Below are positions 44,225 through 53,639 of a stretch of 64,000 bases of DNA, piece by piece. Each line of letters starts with the position of its first letter. The first letter of the stretch is position 1. The position numbers and the translations under genes were made by a program. This stretch comes from Tetrapisispora phaffii CBS 4417. Its lineage: Eukaryota; Ascomycota; Saccharomycetes; Saccharomycetales; Saccharomycetaceae. Location: NCBI RefSeq assembly GCF_000236905.1, contig NC_016532.1, positions 1 through 64,000 of the forward strand, written 5' to 3'. The notes under the pieces are model-generated. The model was not told the origin of the DNA. It did not search any database and saw only the letters and a list, made by a program, of their open reading frames with translations.

Positions 44225-44461
44225 ATGGCACCTGCTACACCTGTCGTGGACCGCGAGGCGGTCGCAGCGACGCTGCAAGCGTCGAAGCAGCGCAACAGAC
44301 AAGAATGCGAGCTGAAAGCACTGACGCAGTACGAATGCCAATTCGTCGACCTCGAGTCCAACCGCTACATCTGCCGACCGTTCAAGCGGCTGTTCGAGGT
44401 GTGTGCGGGCACCTCCTACGAGACCACGGCCCAGCCGACCAACAGCGCCGACCGCTCGTAG
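44225..44461 (+). CDS. SOM1: Mitochondrial inner-membrane peptidase subunit Som1
   Basis: A small intermembrane-space protein that assists the Imp1/Imp2 inner-membrane peptidase in maturing imported proteins such as cytochrome b2. The 78-residue frame starts MAPATPVVDR. It carries the Som1 signature Q-Y-E-C-Q-F then YICRPFKRLFEVC. Cysteines at 28, 38, 50 and 60 form a twin Cx9C arrangement, typical of Mia40 substrates. S. cerevisiae Som1 has 74 residues. The start is chosen over an in-frame upstream ATG because it matches the conserved MAPxT start and follows a TATA box. It shares its promoter with PCM1. Codons are strongly GC-biased, unlike most genes of the window. Confidence 0.93.
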   Translation: MAPATPVVDREAVAATLQASKQRNRQECELKALTQYECQFVDLESNRYICRPFKRLFEVCAGTSYETTAQPTNSADRS

Positions 44462-44497
44462 CGGCAAGAGGCAAGCTGGGGTCGACGTTCAGGGCGT

Positions 44498-44542
44498 GTG
44501 GCCGTATAAACCCGTCGGTCACCGACGGGTTTATACGGCCAC
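44498..44542. repeat. 45-bp palindrome with a single central base
   Basis: Two 22-nt arms (left begins GTGGCCGTATAAACC, right is its exact reverse complement) flank one C at 44520. It starts 37 bp after the SOM1 stop codon. As RNA it would fold into a very stable stem. Confidence 0.97.
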
Positions 44543-45093
44543 CGCAGGAGGCATTGGGCGTGGTGGGCATGCATGGCGAGCAGACGTCTCGATGCAAGAC
44601 CCGGTGTGTAGCATCATATAGTCAGTGTGTACATATAATAAACGACCAGATGACAAGAAGGGCCGGGACAGGGCCGGGGCCGATGTCTGGGACGTCGGCG
44701 GGGTAAGCTGCACGTCGGCGCTCGCTCCCGGCCGGCTCCCTGTTACGTGCAGCTGTATGTAGAGAACGCCGGCGGCAGGCACCGTTGAGAGTGAGCATTT
44801 GGGCGCGGCGGCGGCGGCGTCAGCGGCAGGCGGCTCTGGGCCGCCCACAAAAAGGGGTGCACCCCAGTGCACGGCGCCGTGCGGCACGCTTGTCGTTTTA
44901 GGGGTGCGCGCTGGGGCGGATGCTGGGCGGCTAAACTGCGGGGTGGCCTGTGACGCGTCACGTGGTTGCGCTCGTCCGGGTAAACCTGCAGAGCACCCGG
45001 ACGCAGATCCCGCGTCTCGGCTTATCTTATTGCGCGCGGTCGCCCCTCCCCTTGACCTTCCCCCCGCTGCGGCCGGAAAATCACTCTCGTTGC

Positions 45094-45100
45094 TATAAAA
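45094..45100 (+). promoter_or_regulatory. PRB1 TATA box
   Basis: TATAAAA, 123 bp upstream of the PRB1 ATG, in an otherwise GC-rich promoter. A pyrimidine/CAA-rich leader (ACAACTACAC type) follows and runs to the start codon. Confidence 0.6.
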
Positions 45101-45222
45101 GGGAGGCAAATGTTGGCCTGATGCTGGGAGGAAGTGTGCACTCTTCCGCCCGGGTTTCGCTTTCTTGGCCTCGCTACAACTACACAACAACTATACACAA
45201 CTACCATACACAACTATACAAT

Positions 45223-46878
45223 ATGAAGCTGCAGAACACTCTAGTTTCTGCCGTAATCGCTGCTTCGGTTGCCGAAGCGCTGGTCATCCCAGCGCTGGAC
45301 CAAGGTCGCGGTAGAGGTCATGCCCTCGACCATGGCCCCAACAACAACAACAATGTGCCTGCATTCATGATGCGCGCTGCCGCAGCCCCGGCCTCCGCCA
45401 TGGAGATGGTCAAGGACGTTACAGACCAGATCCTCGCCTACTACCAGCACGCTTCGCCGGCCTCTCGTGGCCTGGAGCTCGCAGCCCTGCACGACAACGG
45501 CGTCGGCACGGCCGACCATGACAGGTACATCATCGTCTTCAAGAAGGGCGTCTTCAAGGAGCAGGTCGACCAGCACTTGAAGATGATGAGCGCCCTCTTC
45601 CGCAGGCTCAGCGAGGAGCAGCGTCCAGCCGCAGCTCCTGGCGCATCCGCCCTCAGAGACGGCTTCGACAGGGTCATGGACACCTTCGAGGTCGCAGGAG
45701 CTTTCAGCGGCTACATCGCAACCGTCGCGAGCCCAAAGATCGTCGACTTCATTAGGTTGAACCCGCTCGTCGACTACGTCGAAAAGGACTCCGTCGTCCA
45801 CTCCCTGGACGAAACCCAGAACAACGCCCCTTGGGGCTTGGCAAGAATCTCCCACAGAGAGGGCTTGAACTTGGGCAACTTCAACAAGTACCTCTACGCC
45901 AGCAATTCCGCTGGCAAAGGCGTCACCGCCTACGTCGTCGACACCGGTATCAGTGTCAGCCATCTGGAATTCGGCGAGAGAGCCAAGTGGGGGAAGACGA
46001 TCCCAATCAACGACTACGACATCGACGGCAACGGGCACGGTACCCACTGTGCAGGCACCATCGGTTCGGAGCACTACGGTGTCGCAAAGGGCGCAAACTT
46101 GGTCGCAGTCAAAGTGCTGAGATCCGACGGTTCCGGAACCATGTCAGACGTCTTGAAAGGTGTCGAGTGGGTCGCTTTGGAACACACAAAACATCTGGAA
46201 GAGTCTAGAAAGGACAAGAACAGCAACTATAAGGGTGCCACCGCTAACATGTCCCTAGGGGGGGGTAAGTCGCCAGCTTTGGATCAAGCCGTCAACGCAG
46301 CCGTAAAGGCAGGTGTCCATTTCGCTGTCGCTGCAGGTAATGAAAACCAAGATGCATGCAACAGTTCTCCAGCTGCTGCAGAAAATGCTATCACCGTAGG
46401 TGCCTCCACATTGAGTGATGACAGAGCATACTTCTCCAACTACGGTAAATGTGTCGACATCTTCGCCCCAGGTTTGAACATCTTATCCACTTACATCGGC
46501 ACTAACGACGCCACTGCCACTCTGTCCGGTACTTCGATGGCTTCTCCGCACGTAGCAGGTCTACTAACTTACTTATTGTCGTTGCAACCAGATAAAGGAA
46601 GTGAATTCTACGTTCCTAACAGCGAGTTGACTCCGCTACAAATGAAGAAGAAAATCATCGACTACGCAACAAAGAACGCCTTGGCTGACTTGCCTGCTGA
46701 CACCCCAAATAAACTGATCTACAACGGTGGTTTCAACTCCACCGATTTCTGGGCCAGCGCCGCAGCTCCACAAAGCCACAAAGTAAAGACAAATCGCTAC
46801 AGTCTAGGCAGTTTCTTAGACTCGATTCAAGATTCAAACAACCACTGGTTCAACTTCGACAATATGAACATCTTTTAA
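45223..46878 (+). CDS. PRB1: Vacuolar subtilisin-type protease B (cerevisin)
   Basis: A serine protease of the vacuole that matures other hydrolases and degrades autophagic cargo. The start is ATG 45223 (MKLQNTLVSAVIAASVAEAL, a signal peptide starting like S. cerevisiae Prb1), giving 551 residues. A propeptide inhibitor domain follows (RYIIVFKKGV...FSGYIATVASPKIV). The catalytic domain begins near PWGLARIS with Asp240 (AYVVDTGIS), His272 (GNGHGTHCAGT), the oxyanion region AVAAGNENQDACN and Ser438 (SGTSMASPHVAG). It is shorter than S. cerevisiae Prb1 (635) because the Lys/Glu/His-rich prosegment is missing. Next to CIN8 and SOM1 as in YEL059-061; YSP3 is the S. cerevisiae duplicate near DNL4. 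GC falls from 63% (45481-45540) to 42% (46801-46860). Confidence 0.93.
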   Translation: MKLQNTLVSAVIAASVAEALVIPALDQGRGRGHALDHGPNNNNNVPAFMMRAAAAPASAMEMVKDVTDQILAYYQHASPASRGLELAALHDNGVGTADHDRYIIVFKKGVFKEQVDQHLKMMSALFRRLSEEQRPAAAPGASALRDGFDRVMDTFEVAGAFSGYIATVASPKIVDFIRLNPLVDYVEKDSVVHSLDETQNNAPWGLARISHREGLNLGNFNKYLYASNSAGKGVTAYVVDTGISVSHLEFGERAKWGKTIPINDYDIDGNGHGTHCAGTIGSEHYGVAKGANLVAVKVLRSDGSGTMSDVLKGVEWVALEHTKHLEESRKDKNSNYKGATANMSLGGGKSPALDQAVNAAVKAGVHFAVAAGNENQDACNSSPAAAENAITVGASTLSDDRAYFSNYGKCVDIFAPGLNILSTYIGTNDATATLSGTSMASPHVAGLLTYLLSLQPDKGSEFYVPNSELTPLQMKKKIIDYATKNALADLPADTPNKLIYNGGFNSTDFWASAAAPQSHKVKTNRYSLGSFLDSIQDSNNHWFNFDNMNIF

Positions 46879-47406
46879 AAGAGATCTTGCCGTCATAATT
46901 TCAACCAACCTCTCGTTCTTCCCCAATATCCAAAGCTTAGTTTGTAGCCTTTTTCAGCTACCCTCAACCGTTTATGTACATATGTAGATATGCCAATCAA
47001 AGCTTATTAATAATACCGCTTCAAATAATCTTACTTCATGTTTGTCAATCCCTAAATAGAGGTCTCTTATCAACAACACAAGTGATCGTCGATTTCATCT
47101 TACCGACGATGAGTTCTTGTATTAAGGGAAAGGGTGTTCCTATCGGTTCATCCGTTATGAACCAGGCATCCTTTGATCACGTGACCAAAACGCGAAATTA
47201 GCGCCATCTCGAAATTCTTAAATAAATAAATAAATAATTCTAAGTAAACAATAACAGTTCTTGAACCATTGAAACTATATTTAAGAAACAATATGTGTCT
47301 CAAGAAGCTTATAATCTGTGCTCTCACGTAATACACCTCTGCTTAAACATTGACGGCAAGCAACTGACTAAATAGACAGACACACAGACACATACGGTTA
47401 TCAATC
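46879..47406. other. PRB1-CIN8 spacer
   Basis: 528 bp, AT-rich, with the PRB1 terminator and CIN8 promoter. A (AAAT)n run lies near 47220-47235. A CDEI-like GATCACGTGAC (CACGTG core) sits at 47175-47185. Confidence 0.5.
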
Positions 47407-50226
47407 ATGTCGGCTGATCCACAAAAGATTGAAGATGATACTGATGAAATGAATATTATGGTGGCTGTGAGGTGTCGTGGGCGCAATAAACGTGAGATCA
47501 AATCCAAAAGCTCAGTGATTGTCTCGGTTCCAGACGTGATGGGCTCAAATGAGATCTCCATTAACACGTCAGATGATATAGTGAGTGGATTGACAGCACA
47601 ATTGAATTCAAAAACATATACCGTTGATAAAGTATTTGGACCAAGTGCAAACCAAAGGCTCATATTCGAAGAAATTGCAGAACCTCTGTTTAATGATTTT
47701 TTAAGAGGTTACAATTGTACTGTTTTAGTATATGGAATGACCTCTACAGGTAAGACTTATACTATGACAGGTGATGAAAAATTATATAAAGGTGATTTGA
47801 GTGATTCGGCTGGTATTATCCCTCGTGTTTTATTTAAATTGTTTGAGACTATTGAGTTTCAAAGCGATAATTATGTTATTAAATGTTCTTTCATAGAACT
47901 GTACAATGAAGAATTGAAAGATTTATTAATTGATTCAAATAATACAAAATTAAAAAAATTAAGAATATTTGATTCAAATTTATCAAAATCATCAAATAAT
48001 AATAATATCTCAAGACAAAATTCACATTTTATATCAGGTATGGATTTAAGGAAAAACCCAATAAATCCAATAAATAATTCAAATGATAATACTGCGATAC
48101 AAAATGGTAATGCAAGTATTTACATACAAAATCTAGAAGAGTTCCATATTAAAAATGCAAGAGAAGGTATTCAATTGTTACAAAAAGGTTTGAAGTATAG
48201 GCAAGTGGCAAGTACGAAAATGAATGATGTCTCAAGTAGATCACACACAATATTCACAATTAATTTATATAAAGAGCATAAAGGTGAAATTTTTAAAATT
48301 TCTAAAATGAATTTAGTCGATTTAGCAGGGTCAGAGAACATTAGTAGGTCCGGTGCACAAAACCAAAGGGCGAAAGAGGCAGGTTCTATTAATCAAAGTT
48401 TGCTAACCCTTGGGAGAGTCATCAACTCAATAGCGGATAAAAATATTCATATTCCATTTCGTGAATCAAAATTAACAAGATTACTTCAAGATTCTCTTGG
48501 TGGTAATACCAAGACTGCATTAATAGCTACTATTTCTCCAGCAAAATTAAATGCAGAAGAAACTTGTAGTACTTTGGAATACGCTACAAAGGCTAAAAGC
48601 ATTAAAAATAAACCACAATTAGGATCAATAATAATGAAGGATGTTAGGTTGAAAGATTTAAATAATGAGTTAGCAAAAATAAAACGTGATTTGACATCGA
48701 CAAAACAAAAGGATGGTGTTTATATGACACAGAATCATTATAAAGATCTCACAAATGACCTAGAGAGTTATAAGACAGAAATTCAAGAATGTGATAGAAT
48801 AGTGAAAAGTTTAGAATTACAAAATGCTTTATTGCTAAAGGACAAGAAAGCATCAAATGAAGTTAATAAACTGCAGGAATTAAACTTGAATGAAATGACA
48901 AATACTTTATCTAACATTCAAACAACTTTAGAAATACAGCATAAAAAAGAGCAGATATTGGTAGAAGAATTGGCACACTCAAGAGAAAAGTCACTTAAGA
49001 TGAAAACAGTCATTAAAGAATATTCGGAAAAGGAGGAAAGAATACAAAGTAATATGAAATCAATATTTAATGATGAATTGATAAAATTAAAAGAATTATT
49101 AATTGAAAATTTAAATGGTATTGCTAAAGAGAATCTGATCGTGCAAACTAACGTTAAAGATAACATAAAATTAATTAAAGATGACGTGATATCGATTGTT
49201 ACAGAATCGCAAGAACTTTCCAAAAAATTGTTCCTTGAATTCAGTCAACAAATTATAAAAGAAACTCCACTTATCTTGGAAATGTTTAGTTCAGATGTTA
49301 AAAAAAATCAAGAACTTAATGAAACGTATTTTGCAAATTTGTTCGAAAATTTGGAGAGTATTAAACAACAATATTCAAAATTAAACGAATATTTTAGTAA
49401 TGATTTCTTTAAAAGCAACCATGTTACAATAGTTAATGATCATGTAAACACTACAAAAGCCATCATTGAGAAGAGTGTTTCTGATATATTTAAACAATTT
49501 CAACAAAACATGGAAGCTTTTGCTGAACAAAATGAAAAATTGATATTGGAAAATTTGAAAACTGTATCTTCAGATTTAATTCAAAATGAAATGAACTCAT
49601 TTAAAGAACATAAATCAGAGTGGGACATTTCATTTAAGAAAATCAATCATTGTGATTATTTGAATAACTCCTATCACGATCAAATGCATACATATCTAAG
49701 AAATATGAAAGGGAAATTACAGTCATCAGATGAAATAATAAAGAAGCATATGAATCAAATTAAATCTAATGTTGATTCTTTAAATAGCACCCCAAAACTT
49801 TTGAACACAGACCGAGCTATTGGAGATAACTATAATCAAATTATTAGTAAAAGAGATAAATTACATGATCATTTACAGATATCATTAAATTCTACCCAAA
49901 ATTCGTTATTAGTTTTTGATGAGATTTGTAAATCAATACAATTTGCTTTTGCGAATTATTCTAAAACCAATTTACAGGAATCGGCATTATTAAAGGGAAG
50001 GTTATTTGCAGATATCGATCCTTTAAATGACACTAACCTCAATAAACAAGAAAGTTTGACATTTGACAAAGGTGATGCAAAGTTGACGAAAGAAAATAAT
50101 GAAGATATGAGCTCTAAAGATGAGAATAAATTAAATAATCAAAATGTAACATTAATAGGTTTAAAGAGAAGTCACATGGATTTAAATGACAGTGATAGTC
50201 CTCTTAAATCTCGAAGAATTGAATAA
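47407..50226 (+). CDS. CIN8: Kinesin-5 spindle motor Cin8
   Basis: A bipolar kinesin that crosslinks and slides antiparallel spindle microtubules and separates the poles. The 939-residue product has the motor at about 15-400. The P-loop GMTSTGKT is at 110-117, switch I is NDVSSRSHTIF, switch II is NLVDLAGSE, and TKTALIATISPAKLNAEETC and LEYATKAKSIKNKP follow. Within loop 8 it carries a long Asn/Ser-rich insertion (NNNNISRQNSHF...), a hallmark of Cin8 against other kinesin-5 motors. A coiled-coil stalk follows to about residue 850. The basic tail SPLKSRRIE suits nuclear import. Synteny with PRB1 (YEL060C, YEL061C) favours CIN8 over KIP1. S. cerevisiae Cin8 has 1,000 residues. Confidence 0.93.
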   Translation: MSADPQKIEDDTDEMNIMVAVRCRGRNKREIKSKSSVIVSVPDVMGSNEISINTSDDIVSGLTAQLNSKTYTVDKVFGPSANQRLIFEEIAEPLFNDFLRGYNCTVLVYGMTSTGKTYTMTGDEKLYKGDLSDSAGIIPRVLFKLFETIEFQSDNYVIKCSFIELYNEELKDLLIDSNNTKLKKLRIFDSNLSKSSNNNNISRQNSHFISGMDLRKNPINPINNSNDNTAIQNGNASIYIQNLEEFHIKNAREGIQLLQKGLKYRQVASTKMNDVSSRSHTIFTINLYKEHKGEIFKISKMNLVDLAGSENISRSGAQNQRAKEAGSINQSLLTLGRVINSIADKNIHIPFRESKLTRLLQDSLGGNTKTALIATISPAKLNAEETCSTLEYATKAKSIKNKPQLGSIIMKDVRLKDLNNELAKIKRDLTSTKQKDGVYMTQNHYKDLTNDLESYKTEIQECDRIVKSLELQNALLLKDKKASNEVNKLQELNLNEMTNTLSNIQTTLEIQHKKEQILVEELAHSREKSLKMKTVIKEYSEKEERIQSNMKSIFNDELIKLKELLIENLNGIAKENLIVQTNVKDNIKLIKDDVISIVTESQELSKKLFLEFSQQIIKETPLILEMFSSDVKKNQELNETYFANLFENLESIKQQYSKLNEYFSNDFFKSNHVTIVNDHVNTTKAIIEKSVSDIFKQFQQNMEAFAEQNEKLILENLKTVSSDLIQNEMNSFKEHKSEWDISFKKINHCDYLNNSYHDQMHTYLRNMKGKLQSSDEIIKKHMNQIKSNVDSLNSTPKLLNTDRAIGDNYNQIISKRDKLHDHLQISLNSTQNSLLVFDEICKSIQFAFANYSKTNLQESALLKGRLFADIDPLNDTNLNKQESLTFDKGDAKLTKENNEDMSSKDENKLNNQNVTLIGLKRSHMDLNDSDSPLKSRRIE

Positions 50227-50325
50227 ATCGCTTACTTAAATTTGCATTGTTAATTATATATAATATAAGTAACTAAATAATATTAAATGGACAAGATGTA
50301 ATATTACTCTTTCGCCGGGAATCCA

Positions 50326-53226
50326 TTAGAAAATAATAGGAAAATCCTCTTCTACTACTTGAGTTCCTTGAGCAATTGATTTTTCAATCCATTTATAACT
50401 AACAATCCTAGGAATAGGAATCACGTTATTACTGCTTACAGCATGGATAGATAGTTCTTTCCTAATTGAACTAATTTTTTCATTACTCGATTTAGAATGT
50501 TCATCACCAATTATTATTACATTACAATCATTAATGTTATTAACGGAAGTACCTCCATAAAGTTTAATATATAAATTAGTTTCTTTTAGTAATTTTTCAG
50601 AAAAACATTGTTTAGGAGTATATGCTTTTTTGTTCGAAAATAAAAATATAGGTATCTTCTCAATTTGTTGATCAAATTGTAGTGGATTTGAATAAAGCTG
50701 CTCTTTTGGAGTTTTGGAAGAAATAAGTAGTTCCAACTCTTCTTCTGTGATATATTTTTGATAACTGTCACCTAAGAGGTCTACTCGTTGCTTGCTTATT
50801 GTTGATAGTGATTGTGATACATTGAAGCAATGACTTGGTTCAAAATCCAACAATTTGTCATTAGCAATACAGTCAAGTATCCATTTTGGGTGAATAATAT
50901 CATAACCTCTTTTTATTAATTCATTACATTCGAATGTTTTTTTACACGACATAATTCTAACATATTTCTCATTCAAGTTTTGAGAAACTAAATTGAAAAT
51001 CAGTTGACCACCATTCACTTTAATTATATTGATAAGTTCGTCAATTCGTAATCTAAAAGAAGAATTGCTATCCACATAATCAGAAATGACAAAAAAGGAT
51101 AACCCATCAAATATCTTTGAAGTAAAGCCTGTATCATCATCTTGTATAGAAAGGGTTTGGTTTAGCATGTTAACTTTTGATGTTCTACTTCGTTTCTTTT
51201 TTATATGAGAATGATTGCCATACAGTTCTGAAGAACTTCGTTTTTTATTTGTTGCTATTACAAGATCAGAAAATGTATAGCAATCATTAAAATCCTTGTC
51301 TGTGCGAATTCGTCTACAATATGCTCCATAAAGAGTATATCCAGTTTTAAATTTATCCCTCAAAGCTTCATTATTTTCTAAAGACCTAGCTTTCACTTCT
51401 AAAACTACAGAATCGTGAGGGTTGATCCACTCCACAGGTAATCTGGTTCCAAATTCAAGGTAATCCGTTGGTGGTGCTTCATCTGAAAATTTCTTCCAAC
51501 AGCCAAAAGTTTTTCTATCTATTTCTTTGAATTCTTCATTAGAAATTCCATTTGCAATGACGCAAAAAGATATGAATTTTGTTATCCTTTTAGTTCGTAT
51601 TGGTTTATCCTCAGGAATATTATTCTGACTATCATCATCATCGGAAGTCAGAGTTATGACTTCTTCCTGCAAAATTTTTTCATAAGACTCCTCATTTTCT
51701 AGAACTGCTACTCCACACATTAAAGAATCCTTCTTTCCAGGATCTCTTCCAATGACAATTAAGTCTAAGTTTTCTCCAAATTGTTCCAAATATTCTGGTT
51801 TAACTTTTATCCAATCATTGTTCCTATCTCCAACAGAATATAATGAATCATATTTTTTTAGTACAATTCCCTCTGAACCTACTGATATGGCAGCTTGTAA
51901 TGCTGATCGGATACTTTCACTGTCATGCGCTATAGAAAATTTTAATATCTCTATGTGTGATTTTTTGGGAGTTAAAATATTACTCAGATATTCCTTCCTT
52001 TGGTATAATGGTAAATTTGTTAATGGGGACCCATTCAAAAATAAAACATCAAAAACTATAAACAATGGACTACAGAGATCATTTTCAAGTCCGTCGATTT
52101 TTAAAGAATTTGCAGCTCCACTTTTAACCATACCAAATGGTAAAATACAATTTCTTGATTTATCGTAACTCACCATTTCTCCATCCAATATACATTCTTT
52201 TACGTCTTCATTAAGCTGCAAATACTTTGATATTGTTGCAGTACTTTTGTCTTTTCCATATAAATACGTATAGTCATTTCCACGTCTACTAAAGTATTTT
52301 ATTTGATGACCATAATCCATATAATGAATCTGAATTCTTTCACCATCCATTTTTTCTTCGATGGTAAACTTATTGTTCATCCTCCTAGAAAGTACCTCAT
52401 ATGAAAGATTGACTTTTTTGGCTAGTTGTGGTTCAAATGCATTATGTAACGCAATTGTCAGATCTTTGGAATTTAACCTAAAGTTAGGATTCCAAAGTTT
52501 TTCTGTAACGATATTTAATTCAGATACTACACTTAAATAATCGTTAGCATCAGGATGCCAGGCATTTAAAAATTTGTGTTCCAAACCACCTATTAACCTT
52601 GCCTTTATTAGGATATCAAAAAAGTATTCTAATTCAATAAAGCTCATATTTTCAAAGCAATACTTTATGGATTCTAACTGTGATAATTTCTTACCAGATG
52701 ATCCATTTGTAATTTTAGAACTGCTCCTCTCCATTGATAAGGAATCGAGTATAGAATTTAGTTTATCAATTGTGATCTTCTCTTTTGATACTGGCTCTGA
52801 AAGTCTTTTCTTTATTTCTTGAATGCAAAAGGAGGACAGATTAATGGAACGTCTAGCCTTTTGTTTCCATCTTCTCAGTCTTTGTTCAGTAACTGAATTT
52901 TTCTGTAATTTCAAATAGTCACAAACTATCCTTATTAATGTGTGTTCCCTAATATAATAGTTCCTTCTATCTCTATATGGTAGAATCAACCTTAATGCAG
53001 GATATATATCATTCCCAACTGTAACTCTCCAAAGATGTATAAAATTATTTATAACAATATCATATTGAATATTTTTCGGTCTTGTGTCAACTGATTTTGG
53101 TTTCAAACGTACCTCATCAAGTTTAACAAAAAGTTCATTACAAAGCCATTTAAAATCCGGTGAAGGAGAAAAGTTACGAGGCTCTCTTTCTGAGGTATCT
53201 ATATTCATATTGGGAACTGATGTCAT
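50326..53226 (-). CDS. DNL4: DNA ligase IV for non-homologous end joining
   Basis: ATP-dependent ligase that seals double-strand breaks with Lif1, Nej1 and Ku. The 966-residue product (944 in S. cerevisiae) has an N-terminal DNA-binding domain (about 25-260) and a nucleotidyltransferase domain with motif I EEKMDGERIQ and adenylated Lys292. Motif IV is GSEGIVLKKYDS and motif V is DWIKVKPEYLE. An OB fold follows. Tandem BRCT domains come after about residue 700 (GLSFFVISDY, HPKWILDCIAND, SYKWIEKSIAQGT), joined by a linker that binds Lif1. Convergent with CIN8 (99 bp between ends). In S. cerevisiae DNL4 lies three genes from SGT2 region partners near CEN15. Confidence 0.97.
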   Translation of the reverse strand: MTSVPNMNIDTSEREPRNFSPSPDFKWLCNELFVKLDEVRLKPKSVDTRPKNIQYDIVINNFIHLWRVTVGNDIYPALRLILPYRDRRNYYIREHTLIRIVCDYLKLQKNSVTEQRLRRWKQKARRSINLSSFCIQEIKKRLSEPVSKEKITIDKLNSILDSLSMERSSSKITNGSSGKKLSQLESIKYCFENMSFIELEYFFDILIKARLIGGLEHKFLNAWHPDANDYLSVVSELNIVTEKLWNPNFRLNSKDLTIALHNAFEPQLAKKVNLSYEVLSRRMNNKFTIEEKMDGERIQIHYMDYGHQIKYFSRRGNDYTYLYGKDKSTATISKYLQLNEDVKECILDGEMVSYDKSRNCILPFGMVKSGAANSLKIDGLENDLCSPLFIVFDVLFLNGSPLTNLPLYQRKEYLSNILTPKKSHIEILKFSIAHDSESIRSALQAAISVGSEGIVLKKYDSLYSVGDRNNDWIKVKPEYLEQFGENLDLIVIGRDPGKKDSLMCGVAVLENEESYEKILQEEVITLTSDDDDSQNNIPEDKPIRTKRITKFISFCVIANGISNEEFKEIDRKTFGCWKKFSDEAPPTDYLEFGTRLPVEWINPHDSVVLEVKARSLENNEALRDKFKTGYTLYGAYCRRIRTDKDFNDCYTFSDLVIATNKKRSSSELYGNHSHIKKKRSRTSKVNMLNQTLSIQDDDTGFTSKIFDGLSFFVISDYVDSNSSFRLRIDELINIIKVNGGQLIFNLVSQNLNEKYVRIMSCKKTFECNELIKRGYDIIHPKWILDCIANDKLLDFEPSHCFNVSQSLSTISKQRVDLLGDSYQKYITEEELELLISSKTPKEQLYSNPLQFDQQIEKIPIFLFSNKKAYTPKQCFSEKLLKETNLYIKLYGGTSVNNINDCNVIIIGDEHSKSSNEKISSIRKELSIHAVSSNNVIPIPRIVSYKWIEKSIAQGTQVVEEDFPIIF

Positions 53227-53639
53227 CTAGTATTTATTACTTTTCCTGAAGCATTAATATTCTAAATAATAATATTATTCATCACTCATACATCCATCAT
53301 TAGCTTTATTCAGTGCAGAAAGATTATATTAAATGAATAGTCCAATAGGTGTGCATAATTATTGTGTGAATAATATCATATAGTACATAAATACATATAT
53401 TAATATTCATTTACTTTCTAGAAATCAAATCTTTTCTTTCATAGTTTCTAAGTTATAGTTATATTTTTTATGTTGAACGCTTGTTTTGTAGGCTGATAGC
53501 GAATTCACACATAGTAAATGCAGTTTTAGCAAGTAAAAAGAATTAGTGAAAAAAGTGATGACATATAGAATATGTATTGACTATATAAAATTGCTTGAAT
53601 CTATTTACAACTACCTAAATGAAGAGTGAATATATCATT
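53227..53639. other. DNL4-SGT2 spacer
   Basis: 413 bp of AT-rich sequence with no frame of note. TSR3, which separates these genes in S. cerevisiae, is absent. Confidence 0.5.

Larger units (their letters stand above)
44462..45222. other. GC-rich SOM1-PRB1 intergenic region
   Basis: The most GC-rich part on this side: 68% at 44881-44940 and again at 44941-45000. It carries the palindrome at 44498-44542, a Reb1-type CGGGTAA at 44977-44983 and the PRB1 TATA box TATAAAA at 45094-45100. Open frames on both strands follow from the GC content and are not supported as genes. Confidence 0.6.

Noticed and set aside
44462..45213. Open frames of 60-219 codons between SOM1 and PRB1
   Set aside because: Same GC effect; they overlap promoter elements and have Ala/Pro/Arg low-complexity composition.
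45241..46074. Minus-strand 277-codon frame inside PRB1
   Set aside because: Shadow of the GC-rich PRB1 coding sequence on the opposite strand.
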